The notes under the pieces: generated by a model
What the model saw: only the letters and a program-made list of their open reading frames with translations
Databases searched by the model: none
What the model was told of the DNA's origin: nothing
Shown here: one piece after another, positions 36,720 through 46,765 of the stretch
How the letters are laid out: every line of letters begins with the position of its first letter
Position numbering within the stretch: the stretch's first letter is position 1
Origin: Nitrosomonadales bacterium
Lineage (GTDB): Bacteria > Pseudomonadota > Gammaproteobacteria > Burkholderiales > SG8-39
Reading direction: 5' to 3'
NCBI GenBank assembly: GCA_005240145.1
Contig: SBAS01000036.1
Coordinates: 1-64,000 of the forward strand
Length of the DNA stretch: 64,000 nt
Position numbers and translations under genes: made by a program

Positions 36720-39700
36720 TCAATCGATCTCCTTGTACCAGAACTTGCGCAGCCTGGAGTAGAGCTGCACGCCCGGGGCGAGCGAGCAGGATGCGCCGTA
36801 GCACACCACGCCGGTCGGATCGTTGCCGCCGCCGAGGGAAGCCCCGGCACCTATTTTGAGCTGGCCGCCGGACACGGTGCCGCCCACCGGCACACCGCCG
36901 CTGGTGCTGGTGCCGGTCCCCGTGGCGCCGCCCAGGCCGCCGTAGACCAATACCGGCGAGGGCAGGAAGCCGCCACCGGCATAGGTCGTCGACAGGCTGG
37001 TGCCGGTGAACGCAGTGCCGTTCTCGAAATTGACCGAATACTGCCGCGCAACCCCGAGGTTCGGACTGCAGGCGCCGCCGCCTGCGGCCGCCGAAGGCTG
37101 GTTGGTGCCGAAGAACACCGCCCCGCCGCCCGGAGCGAGCGTACCGCCTACCTGCTTTTCGCCCGAAGCGAGGGTGATGAACCAGCCCGTGTTGGCGGTA
37201 TCCGCGAGCGCGGACGCCGTGTTCTGCGACGCCGTGGAGCCGCCGCTCGCCACCTCGGGCGCGGTGCCGCTGCAATTCGCCGCCACCTGGATGCAATTGG
37301 TGCTCAGGTTGAGCAACGTGTTGATCGAGCTGCCGTTGATCACCGCGGTGGTGGCGTGCACGATCGTTGCCTGCACCGGGACGCCGGTGATGGGGTCGGC
37401 CGCCGGGGTGCTCGAGCGCACCTTGTCCTTGAACGCGTAGACCCGGTTGACCACCGTGGTATCGAACGGGTGCTCGCGGTCTCCGGTGCCGGCGATTACC
37501 ATGTCGGACGTGGTGGAGCCGACGACATCAGGCGGGAAGAGGAACTTGCGCCGCCCCGCGGCCGTCGTCTGGTCGCCAATTGAGGCGAGGTTGACCACCG
37601 TCCACTTGGTCGGGTCGACGTCGCCGAAGTCGATGCGCCACATGTTGCCGCCGGTATCGCCGACGTAACTGCGGTACGGCTTGGGCGCGGAATCACCCAG
37701 CACCACGGCAATGTCGGAGGGGATCGCGAAGTCCATTCCCGACACCTGCTTGAAGGGATGCGCGCTGCTGTCGGCGCGCGCATGTCCGGCGGCCTGCCAG
37801 ATGATCGCGCCTGTCGCCGCATTGACGACGTAAATGCCGCGTCCCATGCTGCGCGTGTAGGTCGTGCCGCTCGCAACCACCGAGGCCGCGGTCGACGAGG
37901 TGACGGTAGAGGGATCCAGATCCTCGACCAGCGCGTCGTAGCCGGCGCCGAACATCAGCACCGGGTCGCTACTGGCGTTGATCGAAATCACCCTCGGCTC
38001 GGACCAGGTCTGGCCCAGCTCGCCCCAGCCCAGGTCGCAGCCGGTCGTGGCGTCGATGTCCGCCGGCACCGTGCTCAGGCTCGGGCAGCCTTTGCGCCAC
38101 AGCACTTTGGGTATCAGCGGGTCGCTCACGTCGAGCGCATAGATCGCGCGCCCGCCACGCCGCATGGTGAGGTAGAGCCATACCTTGTCGCCGTCGGCAG
38201 CGACCAGCTTGCCGTCAGCGTTTGAATCCAGCGTATAAGCGCCGATCGGGCCGTCGAAGAAGTACGGCTTCTTGAAGCTGCTGCTGATGGGGGGCGAATT
38301 GAGGCGCAGCCGCTTCAGGTTGCCGAAATGCTCCTTGGCGATGAAACCCCAGACCTCGACGCCGGGCGCGGGATCGCCCGTGGTGCTGCCGAAACCGCCC
38401 TTGGCGCCGCGGAACACGCCATCGTTGCCGCCGTAGAAAATGTAGACGTCGTTGTCGGCATTGGGCGGGTCGCTCAGCGCGCGGCGGTTGTAGTTGACCA
38501 CTGCGGGGCGCGAGTGCAGCACGTCGCCGTGCATCGATGCGCGCGTATCGACGAACGAGGAGTTGGCGTTCTCGTCCTCGAAATTGTCCTCGCCGCGCAC
38601 CCAGTTGACGACGTTGGTGCGCTCGCTCGCCCCCGCGCCGGCCGAGATCGCGTTGATCGTGCCGGTGGCCGCGCCCTGCGCCGAGGCGAGCGTGTAGGTG
38701 AAGGAGTCGACGCTTGGCGTGGTCGCGACGGTGAAGGTGCCGTTGAACGCCGCGGGCGTAGCGCCGCTGATCGTCACTACGCTCACCCCGGGGATGAAGC
38801 CGTGCGCGGTCGAGGTCGCGACCGCGGTCGTGCTGTTGGTGCTCGCCGTGACCGGGCTGCCGGAGTTGGCGCCGACGGCCGCCGCAAGCGTATAGCGCAC
38901 CGTGTCGGCGTCGTGCACCACGGCCGTGGTGATAGTGCCGTTGTAGCCGGCCGGAACCGCCCCGGCGACGATGAACGGGTTTACCGCCGTCCCGGCGGCG
39001 CCGTAGCCGTGAGCCGCGATCGTGGCGTAGGCGCGCGGGTTGGTCGTCAGGCGCACCGTCGGGCTGCCGCCAGGCGCGGTGGCCGAGCTCGAATTGTAGG
39101 TGAAGGTATTCGCGTCGGGCGTCGTCAGTACGGTGAACGAGCCGTTGTGCGCTGCATCCGCCGCGCCGGCGATGGTGATCGCGTCCGTCACTGCGGTAAA
39201 GCCATGGTTGGTAAGGGTCGCGGTCACGATCGGGCTCAGGGCGGTGGACACCTGCATCAGCGGCGCCGCGCTCGCCGGCGAGGCGAGGCCCGCGGGCACG
39301 GTGTAATCGAAGGTGTTCGCCGTCACGCCGGAGATCACAACGCTGCCGTTGTATCCCGCAGGCGAGGCGCCGGAGATCGTCACCGTGTTGCCGTTGACGA
39401 AACCGTGCGCGGTGACCGTCGCGGTCGCGAGGGTGCCGCTGGTGGTGGCCGTGACGGTGCCGCTGTTGGCAGTCGCGATCGCCGTGGCCGTGGTGTAGGT
39501 GAAGCTGGTCGCGCTCGGCACTGTCTGGATCACGTAGGTGCCGTTGTAGGTCGTGGGAACGGCGCCGGCGATGACCACCGATTGCCCGACGCTGCGCCCG
39601 TGCGCAGCGGCGAAGTTGACGGTGACCGTGGTGGTCGCGCCGGTCGCGGTGATGGTGCCGGTCGGCGCCAGTGCGGTCGTGTTCGCATAGCTGAACTGGT

Positions 39701-41804
39701 TGGCGTCGATCAGCTTGATCGTTTTGGCGCCGTTGAACGAGGTCGGGGTCGCGCCGGCGATCGTCACCGACTGGGCGTCGGTAAAGCCGTGGCCGGTCGA
39801 TACCGCGTTGACCGTGGTGTTGCTGGTGGTGACCGTGCCCGAGCTTTCGTTCGCCGTGCCGCCAGGAACGGGCAGATTGATGCGGATGACGTTCGCGCTC
39901 TGTACGGTCTGGATGGTGACGCCGCTCGCCGGGGTGTTGTAGTTCGTCGTGCCGGTGATGATGACGTACACCCCCGCCGCCAGGCCGTGGCCCGCCAGCG
40001 TGACGTCGGTGTAGCTGCCGCCCTGGCGCGAAAACAGCGTCGCGGAACGGGCGTTGGCGCCGTTATTCAGCGACGTGACCGACTTCGTGAGCGTGTTGCT
40101 GATCGACGTCGCGGTCAGCATGGTGGTATTGGCCGTGATCGAGCTGGCGGTCTGTATGGTGCCGGATGCGTTGTTCAGGGTCACGGGTCGCGTGTCGACG
40201 AGCGCGGTGATCGGCTTGACGATCGCGGCGGTGAGCGGCGAGACCAGGCGCGTGTCGATGGCGAGCGCGCAGGCGTCGATGTCGGTGTTGGCGACGGTGA
40301 ACGGCGTCGCCGAGAGCAGGCTGGGGGTCGCCGAAAAATTTGTGTTGCACAGCGGGAACGCCGGCCCCTGCGTGCAGGTGTAGAGAGGCCGCTCCGGGTC
40401 GGGAGAGACCGCGTTGACCCCGGCGGCGAAGTAGCGTGCGCGCAACTGCTGCGCCGCGCCGCCTTTTTCCACCAGGTCGCCGTCCGGGCTGTCGGAGCTG
40501 CCGCCGACGCCGTTTGCCGCGGCCGGCCGGAACGACCAGTAGGTCGAGTTCGGCGCGCTGGGGCTGGTCCAGAAACTCACCGCGGAAGACGTGATGAAGC
40601 CTGTGGTCGGGTTGATCGCGGGATTCAGATTGGCGTCCACCGTGAATACGGCGCCCGTGGTCGCATCTTTCTTCAACTGATAGCCCTTCAGATTGCCAAG
40701 CCAGCGCGGCTTGTCGCCCGCATCGGGCCGGAAAACGCCGATATAGAGCTGGTTCAGGTTGGTGCCGCGCACGTTCACGCTGACCGGCAGGGTCGAGGCT
40801 GCGAACACGCTGTTGACCGCCTGTATCTCCTGGAAGATGCTGTTGAGCGCGTCGATGATCGCCTGGCCGGTGCCGCCGCTGGTAACGGAGAAGTATTTGC
40901 CCTTGCCGTTTTGCGCCATGCTCTTGGCGAGCGCAGTCATGTCCGGTCCCTGGCCGGTCGTGCCGGGGTCGACCTCTACCACGTACGTGATCGCAGTCTG
41001 GTTGCCCGAGAACGTGGTGTTGATGTCGTTCTCGGCCATGAATTTGGCATACTCGTCGCCCCAGTTGGCCTGCTGGCCATTGGGCGTAATGGCGATCACC
41101 GGCGGCGCGGAGCCGCGCGCCAGGGTGAGCAGCGTCTCGCCCGTCGAACGCGCGCTCGCGTTCTCGTTGGTCGGGCCGTTACTGATGAAAATGATGTAGT
41201 TCTTCTGGCAGGAGTCGCTCATCGCCGCGCTGTAGAGCGACGCCGCGGTAGGGGTCGCCGGCAGCGCATGGTTGCCCAAGGGTGCCGCGACCGGATTGCC
41301 CGCCGCATTGCCGGCGAAATCCGTCTTCACCTTGCCGAAACTCGCGCGGTTGACGCCGCCGCCGAAATACAAGTAGGCCTCGTGCATCGCCAGGCCGATG
41401 GTGGAGTTGTTGCCCTTGTCGGCGAGTATGTCCAGGCTGCCGACGATCGAGGCGAGCGCCGTCTTGTTGGCCGAAGTCATCTGCCGCATGGCGAATTTGA
41501 CATAGCCGCCGTCGATGTTGTCGTTGCCGCCGCCGGTTTCCGGGAACAGCATCAGGCCGACGTTGTAGGCGCTATCCAGGCCGTTCACGACCGACACGAG
41601 GGCCGATTTCTCGTTGGTGAAGGCGCTGTTCCAGTTGGCGGTGTTGTCGAGGATGATGAGGACGTTCGGCCGCTCCGCGGGAATGTTGGGGTTGTTGCGG
41701 AAAAGGTCGGTGTCGTCGTTGACCGGGTCGAACACCGCAAACGGGGTGCCGCACACGACCGCCAGGCCGAGTGCGAGCAGGATTCTCTTGAGTGTGTGTT
41801 TCAT
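36720..41804 (-). CDS. pilY1: PilY1 type IV pilus tip/adhesin protein with repeat insertion
   Basis: A 1694-residue exported protein (signal MKHTLKRILLALGLAVVCGTPFA), needed in relatives for pilus extension and adhesion. The N-terminal von Willebrand-type domain begins NVLIILDNTANW; the metal site is altered from DxSxS. The C-terminal propeller starts near VVNWVRGEDNFED and MHGDVLHSRPAVVNYN, with YIFYGGNDGVFRGAKGG and a calcium loop DSNADGKLVAADGD. Between them lie seven repeats of 60-70 residues with HGF, VTISGATP and YNGT marks (about 38.65-40.03 kb), absent from normal PilY1. The open frame extends upstream through pilX in another frame and is not coding there. Confidence 0.93.
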   Translation of the reverse strand: MKHTLKRILLALGLAVVCGTPFAVFDPVNDDTDLFRNNPNIPAERPNVLIILDNTANWNSAFTNEKSALVSVVNGLDSAYNVGLMLFPETGGGNDNIDGGYVKFAMRQMTSANKTALASIVGSLDILADKGNNSTIGLAMHEAYLYFGGGVNRASFGKVKTDFAGNAAGNPVAAPLGNHALPATPTAASLYSAAMSDSCQKNYIIFISNGPTNENASARSTGETLLTLARGSAPPVIAITPNGQQANWGDEYAKFMAENDINTTFSGNQTAITYVVEVDPGTTGQGPDMTALAKSMAQNGKGKYFSVTSGGTGQAIIDALNSIFQEIQAVNSVFAASTLPVSVNVRGTNLNQLYIGVFRPDAGDKPRWLGNLKGYQLKKDATTGAVFTVDANLNPAINPTTGFITSSAVSFWTSPSAPNSTYWSFRPAAANGVGGSSDSPDGDLVEKGGAAQQLRARYFAAGVNAVSPDPERPLYTCTQGPAFPLCNTNFSATPSLLSATPFTVANTDIDACALAIDTRLVSPLTAAIVKPITALVDTRPVTLNNASGTIQTASSITANTTMLTATSISNTLTKSVTSLNNGANARSATLFSRQGGSYTDVTLAGHGLAAGVYVIITGTTNYNTPASGVTIQTVQSANVIRINLPVPGGTANESSGTVTTSNTTVNAVSTGHGFTDAQSVTIAGATPTSFNGAKTIKLIDANQFSYANTTALAPTGTITATGATTTVTVNFAAAHGRSVGQSVVIAGAVPTTYNGTYVIQTVPSATSFTYTTATAIATANSGTVTATTSGTLATATVTAHGFVNGNTVTISGASPAGYNGSVVISGVTANTFDYTVPAGLASPASAAPLMQVSTALSPIVTATLTNHGFTAVTDAITIAGAADAAHNGSFTVLTTPDANTFTYNSSSATAPGGSPTVRLTTNPRAYATIAAHGYGAAGTAVNPFIVAGAVPAGYNGTITTAVVHDADTVRYTLAAAVGANSGSPVTASTNSTTAVATSTAHGFIPGVSVVTISGATPAAFNGTFTVATTPSVDSFTYTLASAQGAATGTINAISAGAGASERTNVVNWVRGEDNFEDENANSSFVDTRASMHGDVLHSRPAVVNYNRRALSDPPNADNDVYIFYGGNDGVFRGAKGGFGSTTGDPAPGVEVWGFIAKEHFGNLKRLRLNSPPISSSFKKPYFFDGPIGAYTLDSNADGKLVAADGDKVWLYLTMRRGGRAIYALDVSDPLIPKVLWRKGCPSLSTVPADIDATTGCDLGWGELGQTWSEPRVISINASSDPVLMFGAGYDALVEDLDPSTVTSSTAASVVASGTTYTRSMGRGIYVVNAATGAIIWQAAGHARADSSAHPFKQVSGMDFAIPSDIAVVLGDSAPKPYRSYVGDTGGNMWRIDFGDVDPTKWTVVNLASIGDQTTAAGRRKFLFPPDVVGSTTSDMVIAGTGDREHPFDTTVVNRVYAFKDKVRSSTPAADPITGVPVQATIVHATTAVINGSSINTLLNLSTNCIQVAANCSGTAPEVASGGSTASQNTASALADTANTGWFITLASGEKQVGGTLAPGGGAVFFGTNQPSAAAGGGACSPNLGVARQYSVNFENGTAFTGTSLSTTYAGGGFLPSPVLVYGGLGGATGTGTSTSGGVPVGGTVSGGQLKIGAGASLGGGNDPTGVVCYGASCSLAPGVQLYSRLRKFWYKEID
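38640..40030 (-). repeat. Seven-unit protein repeat inside PilY1
   Basis: Seven diverged units with consensus HGF..G..VTISGATP..YNGT..V..VPDA.TFTYT, each about 62-68 residues, are encoded in tandem. They begin after SRQGGSYTDVTLAG and end before ISAGAGASERTNVVNW. The repeats look like small beta-rich domains of the kind found in phage tail and adhesin proteins. DNA identity between units is low, so the expansion is not recent. Confidence 0.75.
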
Positions 41805-41821
41805 GCTCTGTTGCTCCGAAA

Positions 41822-42349
41822 TCAGATCGACAGGCCGGGGCAGGAATTGCTCAGCATGCGGATCTTGACGCCCTGGTGGAACGTAGCCTTGGCCCCGGTC
41901 AGCGTGTCGGTGACCGAGGCGGTGATTTGCCACAGATTGTCGAAAGTCCCGGACGCCTGCGTCACCGAGCCGCCCGGCGTGCGCTTGGTCGAAATGCAGC
42001 GCACCGGCATCACGTCGACCTGCGTGCCCGAGGTGCAGGTGGCCGGCGGGATCGCCACCAGCGGGTCGCCGAAGGTGGCGTTGACGCAGACGCGCTGCGC
42101 CGTCGTCGCGCCCGGGGGAATGACGCTCACCGGATCGAAGTTGCCCAGGTTGCTGATCGACTGCTCGATCGCCTGCTGCGCCGCCGCCTCCATGAGCTTC
42201 TGCGCCTGCTGGTTGCCGACGATCTTGAAGCCGACGTTGCCGGTCCGGATCGCGGTGATGGCGAACAGCGTCAGCACCGAAAGCATGATCATCGAGACAA
42301 GCAGCGTCATGCCTCTCTGGCGGCCCGGGCGGTTGTGCATAGCGTTCAT
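41822..42349 (-). CDS. pilX: Minor pilin assembly protein PilX
   Basis: A 175-residue PilX-type protein. The leader RQRG is followed by MTLLVSMIMLSVLTLFAITAIR, the type IV pilin-like N-terminal helix with PilX-type start. NVGFKIVGNQQAQKLMEAAAQQAIEQ is typical. Four Cys in the C-terminal half may form disulfides. The ATG overlaps the pilW stop by four bases, and pilY1 follows after 17 bases. Confidence 0.88.
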   Translation of the reverse strand: MNAMHNRPGRQRGMTLLVSMIMLSVLTLFAITAIRTGNVGFKIVGNQQAQKLMEAAAQQAIEQSISNLGNFDPVSVIPPGATTAQRVCVNATFGDPLVAIPPATCTSGTQVDVMPVRCISTKRTPGGSVTQASGTFDNLWQITASVTDTLTGAKATFHQGVKIRMLSNSCPGLSI

Positions 42350-43500
42350 CGCGGAATCTCCCGGCGGCCCGACTGGTTGGCGACGCGCGTCTCGGCGCCG
42401 TAGACGTGGCGCTTGAAGGCGTCGTTGGTCGCGGCGGTGGTGTAGGTGCCCAGAGTGTAGGTCTTGTCGTCGACGTAACCGGTGGAAGCCGTGGTATTGC
42501 GCGCCAGCACATAGATGCGCGCCGCGACCGTGTGGCCCATCTGGGCGACGGTGGGCGCGTTGACGAAGAGATCGGGCAGGCCGTCGCCGATCAGGCTGCC
42601 GGTGCCCGGGTCGGTGGGGTTGATGGGCGAGTCATCGACGCCGTACTCGATGCGGATCGCCTCGATTCCCTCGACGATCGGCACGATCGTAAAGGCGCCG
42701 GCGGCGTCCAGTTCGAGCCGCTTCAGGGTTGGCAACGGTTTGCCGAGATCATCGGCGCTGCCGGTGCAGAGAACTCCGCCGCCGTTCGGCGTGCTGCAGG
42801 GGGCGACGAAGTAGATGTGCGTGCGGTACCTGCGGATCGCCGCCGCGATCTGCGGAAACTGGGGTGGGCTGCCGACTGCGGCGACGCTGAAATCCCGCCG
42901 CTGCAGCGCGCTCGCGGCGGCGGCGGCATTCTGCGTGTTGCTGATCGCTCCGCCAGCGCCATACTGCAGTTCGGCGCTGTCCACGGTCGACTGGACGTAG
43001 ACGATGCCGGCGGTGGTAGTCCCGGCGCCGGCGCTATTGACCTGCGTCGTGTCGGCGCGCCGCACCACCACGATGTCGCTGCCAGCCATCAGGTTGGCGG
43101 CGGTAAGCAGGGCCGCGCAGCCCGCCGGGATGCTCGCCGCGGATATATATTGGACCGGGAGCGCGAGCGCGTTGTTCGAGGTGTCGCTGACGGCACCGGC
43201 GGTCGGCGCCGCGCAGGGATCGGGCGCCGCGGCCGGCACCGCCGGCAACGCCGCCAGCTCGCCGTAGTAGCCCGCGTGGCGCAGGTCCTGCGACAGGAAC
43301 TCGATCGCGTAGCGCCCGTTCTCGATCTGCTCGGCGCTGTTCTTCATTTCCTTGTTGGCGGTGCTGGAGTTGACGAACACCGAGGCCAGGCCGGCCAGGA
43401 TCAGCAGGCCGATGGTGATCGAGGTCATCAACTCGAGCAGCGAGAAACCGCGCGCGGCGCGCGGCGGGCGGGCGATCGGATGCCGGAAGGATCTGGTCAT
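42346..43500 (-). CDS. pilW: Minor pilin PilW
   Basis: A 384-residue prepilin. The cleavage site is RAARG-FSLLELMTS with Glu at +5, then a long hydrophobic helix. The family marks NGRYAIEFLSQDLRHAGYYGE and a long beta-rich C-terminal domain fit PilW. It joins FimT, PilV and PilX in the priming complex of the pilus tip. It lies seven bases after pilV. Confidence 0.92.
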   Translation of the reverse strand: MTRSFRHPIARPPRAARGFSLLELMTSITIGLLILAGLASVFVNSSTANKEMKNSAEQIENGRYAIEFLSQDLRHAGYYGELAALPAVPAAAPDPCAAPTAGAVSDTSNNALALPVQYISAASIPAGCAALLTAANLMAGSDIVVVRRADTTQVNSAGAGTTTAGIVYVQSTVDSAELQYGAGGAISNTQNAAAAASALQRRDFSVAAVGSPPQFPQIAAAIRRYRTHIYFVAPCSTPNGGGVLCTGSADDLGKPLPTLKRLELDAAGAFTIVPIVEGIEAIRIEYGVDDSPINPTDPGTGSLIGDGLPDLFVNAPTVAQMGHTVAARIYVLARNTTASTGYVDDKTYTLGTYTTAATNDAFKRHVYGAETRVANQSGRREIPR

Positions 43501-43507
43501 GGTCAGC

Positions 43508-44146
43508 CTACATGGTCCTGAGCGTGGCGATGCGCATCGTCACCCACACGGTGCGGCGCATGGTTTCTGTGCCGTACAAGCCGCTGCCGCAGGTGGCGAC
43601 CGGCGCGAACGTATCCGACATCCCCTGCCAGGAAACCGCGAGGGTGTACTCGCCGGTGTCATTGATATTGGCGCCGGAGGTGGCATTGACGTATTCAGTC
43701 GCCACGTTGTAGCTCACGCAGCCGCGCGCGCCGATGATGGAGCCGACCTTGGTCGTCCCGCCCTTTTTCTCCGACACGCCCTGCAGCAGGTTGTCCCAGT
43801 TCTGCATGCCGGCAACTGCCATCGCGTTGTTTGCGGCGGTGTCGACGCTGCAGGTGGGCGTGACCGGGCTGGCCGGATCGCCGAAAAAGGGCGCGCCCGC
43901 CGCCGTGTCGGTGGTGACGGCAAAACAGCGAGCCGTGAGGCGATTGCTGCCGAGGCGCTCGACCATGTCGTAGAGCAGCACCAGCGCCTGCGCGCGCTGG
44001 TAGGACTCGAATTCGGCGACCTGGGCGCGCGCCTGCAAGCCTGCCAGTCCCAACAGCCCGACAGTGACGATCAGGATCGAGACCAATACCTCGATCAGGC
44101 TGAAGCCCGCGCCGCGCGATCTGCGCTTGTACATGGCAGGCCGCAT
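43508..44146 (-). CDS. pilV: Minor pilin PilV
   Basis: A 212-residue prepilin with leader ending RSRGAG and mature FSLIEVLVSILIVTVGLLGLAGLQA. AEFESYQRAQALVLLYDMVERL is the usual PilV segment. The ATG at 44146 overlaps the fimT stop; a second ATG at 44134 would also give a short prepilin leader. Four Cys are present after residue 70. The product belongs to the tip complex. Confidence 0.9.
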   Translation of the reverse strand: MRPAMYKRRSRGAGFSLIEVLVSILIVTVGLLGLAGLQARAQVAEFESYQRAQALVLLYDMVERLGSNRLTARCFAVTTDTAAGAPFFGDPASPVTPTCSVDTAANNAMAVAGMQNWDNLLQGVSEKKGGTTKVGSIIGARGCVSYNVATEYVNATSGANINDTGEYTLAVSWQGMSDTFAPVATCGSGLYGTETMRRTVWVTMRIATLRTM

Positions 44147-44664
44147 CAGTTGCACCCGTCGGCGGCAGTGGAGTTCGTGTCCACCCGCGTGTTCGGGCGG
44201 CCACTGACGCTGACGTCGACGCAGCGCATGGCGATACTGGCAGTGGCGGGGATGGTGATGCGGAATGACGCCGCTGCGGTCGTCAGCCTGCCGTCGCGGC
44301 CATAGGTGACGATGTTTGCCGCAGGCCCGCTCAGGGCAATGTCGCTCTCCACCGCTTCCTGCGAGAGCAACAGCACATCGGCGCCGCCGCAGCTGCCGGC
44401 GACATCGACGCAGGTCACGCTCCAACCGTTCTGCCAGCCGCCTGCCGCAGCGATCATCGACACGCTGCCGCTGTTGCGCTTGATGGCTTCGCTACGCGCC
44501 AGCGTAAGGCTGCTGTAGAGGTCGAGCGAAACCGTTTTCATGCGGTTGGTTTTCAGCAGGTCGCGCATCGAGGGCAATCCGATCGCCGCGAGCACGGCCA
44601 CAACCGCCACGACGATCATCAGTTCGACGATCGTGAACCCCTTGGCGGCGGCGATTCTCGGCAT
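44146..44664 (-). CDS. fimT: GspH/FimT-type pseudopilin
   Basis: A 172-residue prepilin, MPRIAAAKG-FTIVELMIVVAVVAVL, with the GspH/FimT domain (NRMKTVSLDLYSSLTLARSEAIKR). A GTG three codons upstream is an alternative start. FimT or FimU proteins are minor pilins; some FimT proteins bind DNA for uptake through a basic C-terminus, but here the tail is not markedly basic, so a FimU-like tip role is more likely. Confidence 0.85.
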   Translation of the reverse strand: MPRIAAAKGFTIVELMIVVAVVAVLAAIGLPSMRDLLKTNRMKTVSLDLYSSLTLARSEAIKRNSGSVSMIAAAGGWQNGWSVTCVDVAGSCGGADVLLLSQEAVESDIALSGPAANIVTYGRDGRLTTAAASFRITIPATASIAMRCVDVSVSGRPNTRVDTNSTAADGCN

Positions 44665-44666
44665 GC

Positions 44667-45125
44667 CTACCACTTCCCGTTGCCGGCGCTGCGGGCACGC
44701 AACCCTGCGCTGGTGATCGTCAGCGTGCCGTCGCTCGCCTGGTAGCCGGGTTTTGGCACCGCGCTAACCGTGTAGCTGGGCGGCGTGCCTGCGGTCACCG
44801 CCACTGTCACCGTATAGAACGAGTTGACGCAGCTGGCCGCGGAGCAGGTCCAGCCATCCTGGACGATGTTCAGGCCGGTGTTGTTGAGGGCCGCGGTGTA
44901 AGCGCGCGCATCCAGCAGATACTGCTCCTCGCGCTGCACGATGCTCAGCATGACCTGCTGCGCCGAGGAACGGTTGGCTTTCCTGTTGTATTCCTGGTAG
45001 GACGGGACAGCGATGCCCGCCAGGACCCCGATGATCGCCACCACGATCATGAGCTCCATGAGAGAAAAACCGCGGGCGCTGCGGGGGCGTTTGAGCATTG
45101 CATGGAACGCGAAATTGCTCTTCAT
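44667..45125 (-). CDS. pilE: Type IV pilin PilE-like protein
   Basis: A 152-residue prepilin. The start at 45125 has GGAGAAATTCG in front; the peptidase site is [54 protein letters not shown] is the common PilE segment, and WTCSAASC gives the short disulfide pair. It belongs to the PilE minor-pilin type (ComP/PilE-like) rather than being clearly the major subunit. It comes first in the pilus operon, before fimT, whereas in Pseudomonas pilE comes last. Confidence 0.9.
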   Translation of the reverse strand: MKSNFAFHAMLKRPRSARGFSLMELMIVVAIIGVLAGIAVPSYQEYNRKANRSSAQQVMLSIVQREEQYLLDARAYTAALNNTGLNIVQDGWTCSAASCVNSFYTVTVAVTAGTPPSYTVSAVPKPGYQASDGTLTITSAGLRARSAGNGKW

Positions 45126-45243
45126 CGAATTTCTCCGTGAGTGACTATAGCGGCATCGAACGGATGCACGGAACCGCCCGCCGACAGAACGCCGGTTTGC
45201 CCGGACGAACGGCACCCGGATTGCTGCTGCGCCGTGACATTGG

Positions 45244-46200
45244 TCACACTTCACCCCGCCGCGGCAAGGCGAGCTCGCGCGGCAGGCTGAAAACGACATG
45301 CTCGGCAGTGCCCTCGAGAGGCCGCACGCTCTTCGCGCCGAGCTCCTTCAGGCGCTCGACCAGCTTGTCGATGAGCATTTCCGGGGCCGAGGCTCCTGCC
45401 GTGATGCCGACGCGTGCCTTGCCCGCGATCCATTCCGGCCGCAGGCCGGCCGCGTCGTCGACCAGGTAGGCTTCGATCCCCATGTGCTGCGCCACTTCGC
45501 GCAGCCGGTTCGAGTTGGAGCTGTTGGGCGAGCCCACCACGATCACCACGTCGCAGCGCGGCGCCATGAATTTCACCGCGTCCTGGCGGTTCTGCGTCGC
45601 GTAGCAGATGTCGTCCTTCCTCGGACCGCGGATCGTGGCGAAGCGCGCGCGCAGAGCCGCGACGATCTTCGCCGCGTCGTCCACCGAGAGCGTCGTCTGG
45701 GTGACATAGGCGAGCCGCCGCGCATCCCGCACTTCGAGCCGCGCCACGTCCTCGAGCGTTTCCACCAGGTGCATGTCCGCGTGGTTCACACCTGCCTCTG
45801 CCTGGCCCATGGTCCCCTCGGACTCGGGGTGGCCGCGGTGCCCGATCATGACGATTTCGTAGCCCTCGCGCAGCAGTTTCGCGACTTCGAGGTGTACCTT
45901 GGTGACCAGCGGGCAGGTGGCATCGATGACCTTGAGTCCGCGCGCCTCGGCGTCGCTGCGCACCGCCCTGGCGACGCCGTGCGCGGAGAAGATCACCGTG
46001 CTGCCGCGCGGCACCTCGGCCAGTTCGTCGACGAAAACCGCGCCCTTCGCGCGCAGGTCCTCGACCACGAACCGGTTGTGCACGATTTCGTGGCGCACGT
46101 AGATCGGCGCGCCGCGCTGCCCGAGGGCGCTCTCGACGATCTCGATGGCGCGCGTGACGCCGGCGCAGAAGCCGCGGGGGTTCGCGAGCAGGACGTCCAT
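45244..46200 (-). CDS. ispH: 4-Hydroxy-3-methylbut-2-enyl diphosphate reductase
   Basis: A 318-residue iron-sulfur enzyme that makes IPP and DMAPP, the last step of the MEP pathway. The three cluster cysteines are in [14 protein letters not shown] (Cys12), [11 protein letters not shown], and [11 protein letters not shown]. Conserved His are in YVRHEIVHN and IGHRGHPE, and TAGASAPE marks the C-terminal site. It lies 43 bases after the HD gene in the ribF-ileS-lspA group. Confidence 0.96.
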   Translation of the reverse strand: MDVLLANPRGFCAGVTRAIEIVESALGQRGAPIYVRHEIVHNRFVVEDLRAKGAVFVDELAEVPRGSTVIFSAHGVARAVRSDAEARGLKVIDATCPLVTKVHLEVAKLLREGYEIVMIGHRGHPESEGTMGQAEAGVNHADMHLVETLEDVARLEVRDARRLAYVTQTTLSVDDAAKIVAALRARFATIRGPRKDDICYATQNRQDAVKFMAPRCDVVIVVGSPNSSNSNRLREVAQHMGIEAYLVDDAAGLRPEWIAGKARVGITAGASAPEMLIDKLVERLKELGAKSVRPLEGTAEHVVFSLPRELALPRRGEV

Positions 46201-46210
46201 GACGGGGATT

Positions 46211-46765
46211 CTAAGGCTTGCGCCGGTAGGCGGCGTCGAAGGCGGCCTCGAGCTGCCGCATTGAATCCCCCGGCACGCCGCGCAGTCCGTCGATCACCTG
46301 CTTCGCCCACTCGAAATATTCGCGCCGCCGGGTCATGTCCCATTGCGCCGGCGGCCGCTCGGCGACGTCGCGCAGGTTGCAGATCTTGTCGGCCAGCTTG
46401 ACCAGCTTCGCTCCCGGGCTGATGCCGGCGGCGTGCTCGATCTGCAGGCGCTTGCGCTCGAGCTTGGGCAGGTCCTTGTCGTCGGTGACCTCGGCCACCA
46501 TGGCGGCGATGCGTTCGCCGAATTGCGCGCGCAGTTCTTCCAGCGTGGTGGCCGTGTCCTCTATCGTGTCGTGCAGCAGCGCCGCGGCGAGCACCTCGAT
46601 ATCGTTCACGCCGCCTTCGCCGGTGAGCACCTCGGCAAGCGCGATCGGGTGGTTGATGTAGGGCGAGGCCTCGGCGTCCTTGCGCCGCTGGTCGCGGTGC
46701 TTGTGGGCCGCGAAGGCAAGCGCCCGGAACAGCAGCGCGAGATCCTTTTCAGACAGGTTTTTCAT
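46211..46765 (-). CDS. HD-domain phosphohydrolase (SpoT-like, short)
   Basis: A 184-residue protein with only an HD hydrolase domain: [20 protein letters not shown] and [14 protein letters not shown]. This is the pattern of (p)ppGpp hydrolases of the small alarmone hydrolase/MESH1 type, with no synthetase or ACT domain. Its start overlaps lspA by 17 bases; the earlier open frame is a shadow of lspA. In related genomes the slot between lspA and ispH usually holds fkpB. The (p)ppGpp substrate is likely but not proven. Confidence 0.82.
   Translation of the reverse strand: MKNLSEKDLALLFRALAFAAHKHRDQRRKDAEASPYINHPIALAEVLTGEGGVNDIEVLAAALLHDTIEDTATTLEELRAQFGERIAAMVAEVTDDKDLPKLERKRLQIEHAAGISPGAKLVKLADKICNLRDVAERPPAQWDMTRRREYFEWAKQVIDGLRGVPGDSMRQLEAAFDAAYRRKP

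Noticed and set aside
38328..42416. 1362-codon open frame on the plus strand opposite pilY1
   Set aside because: Arg/Gly/Asp-rich, no domains, fully antisense to a recognised gene; explained by codon bias.
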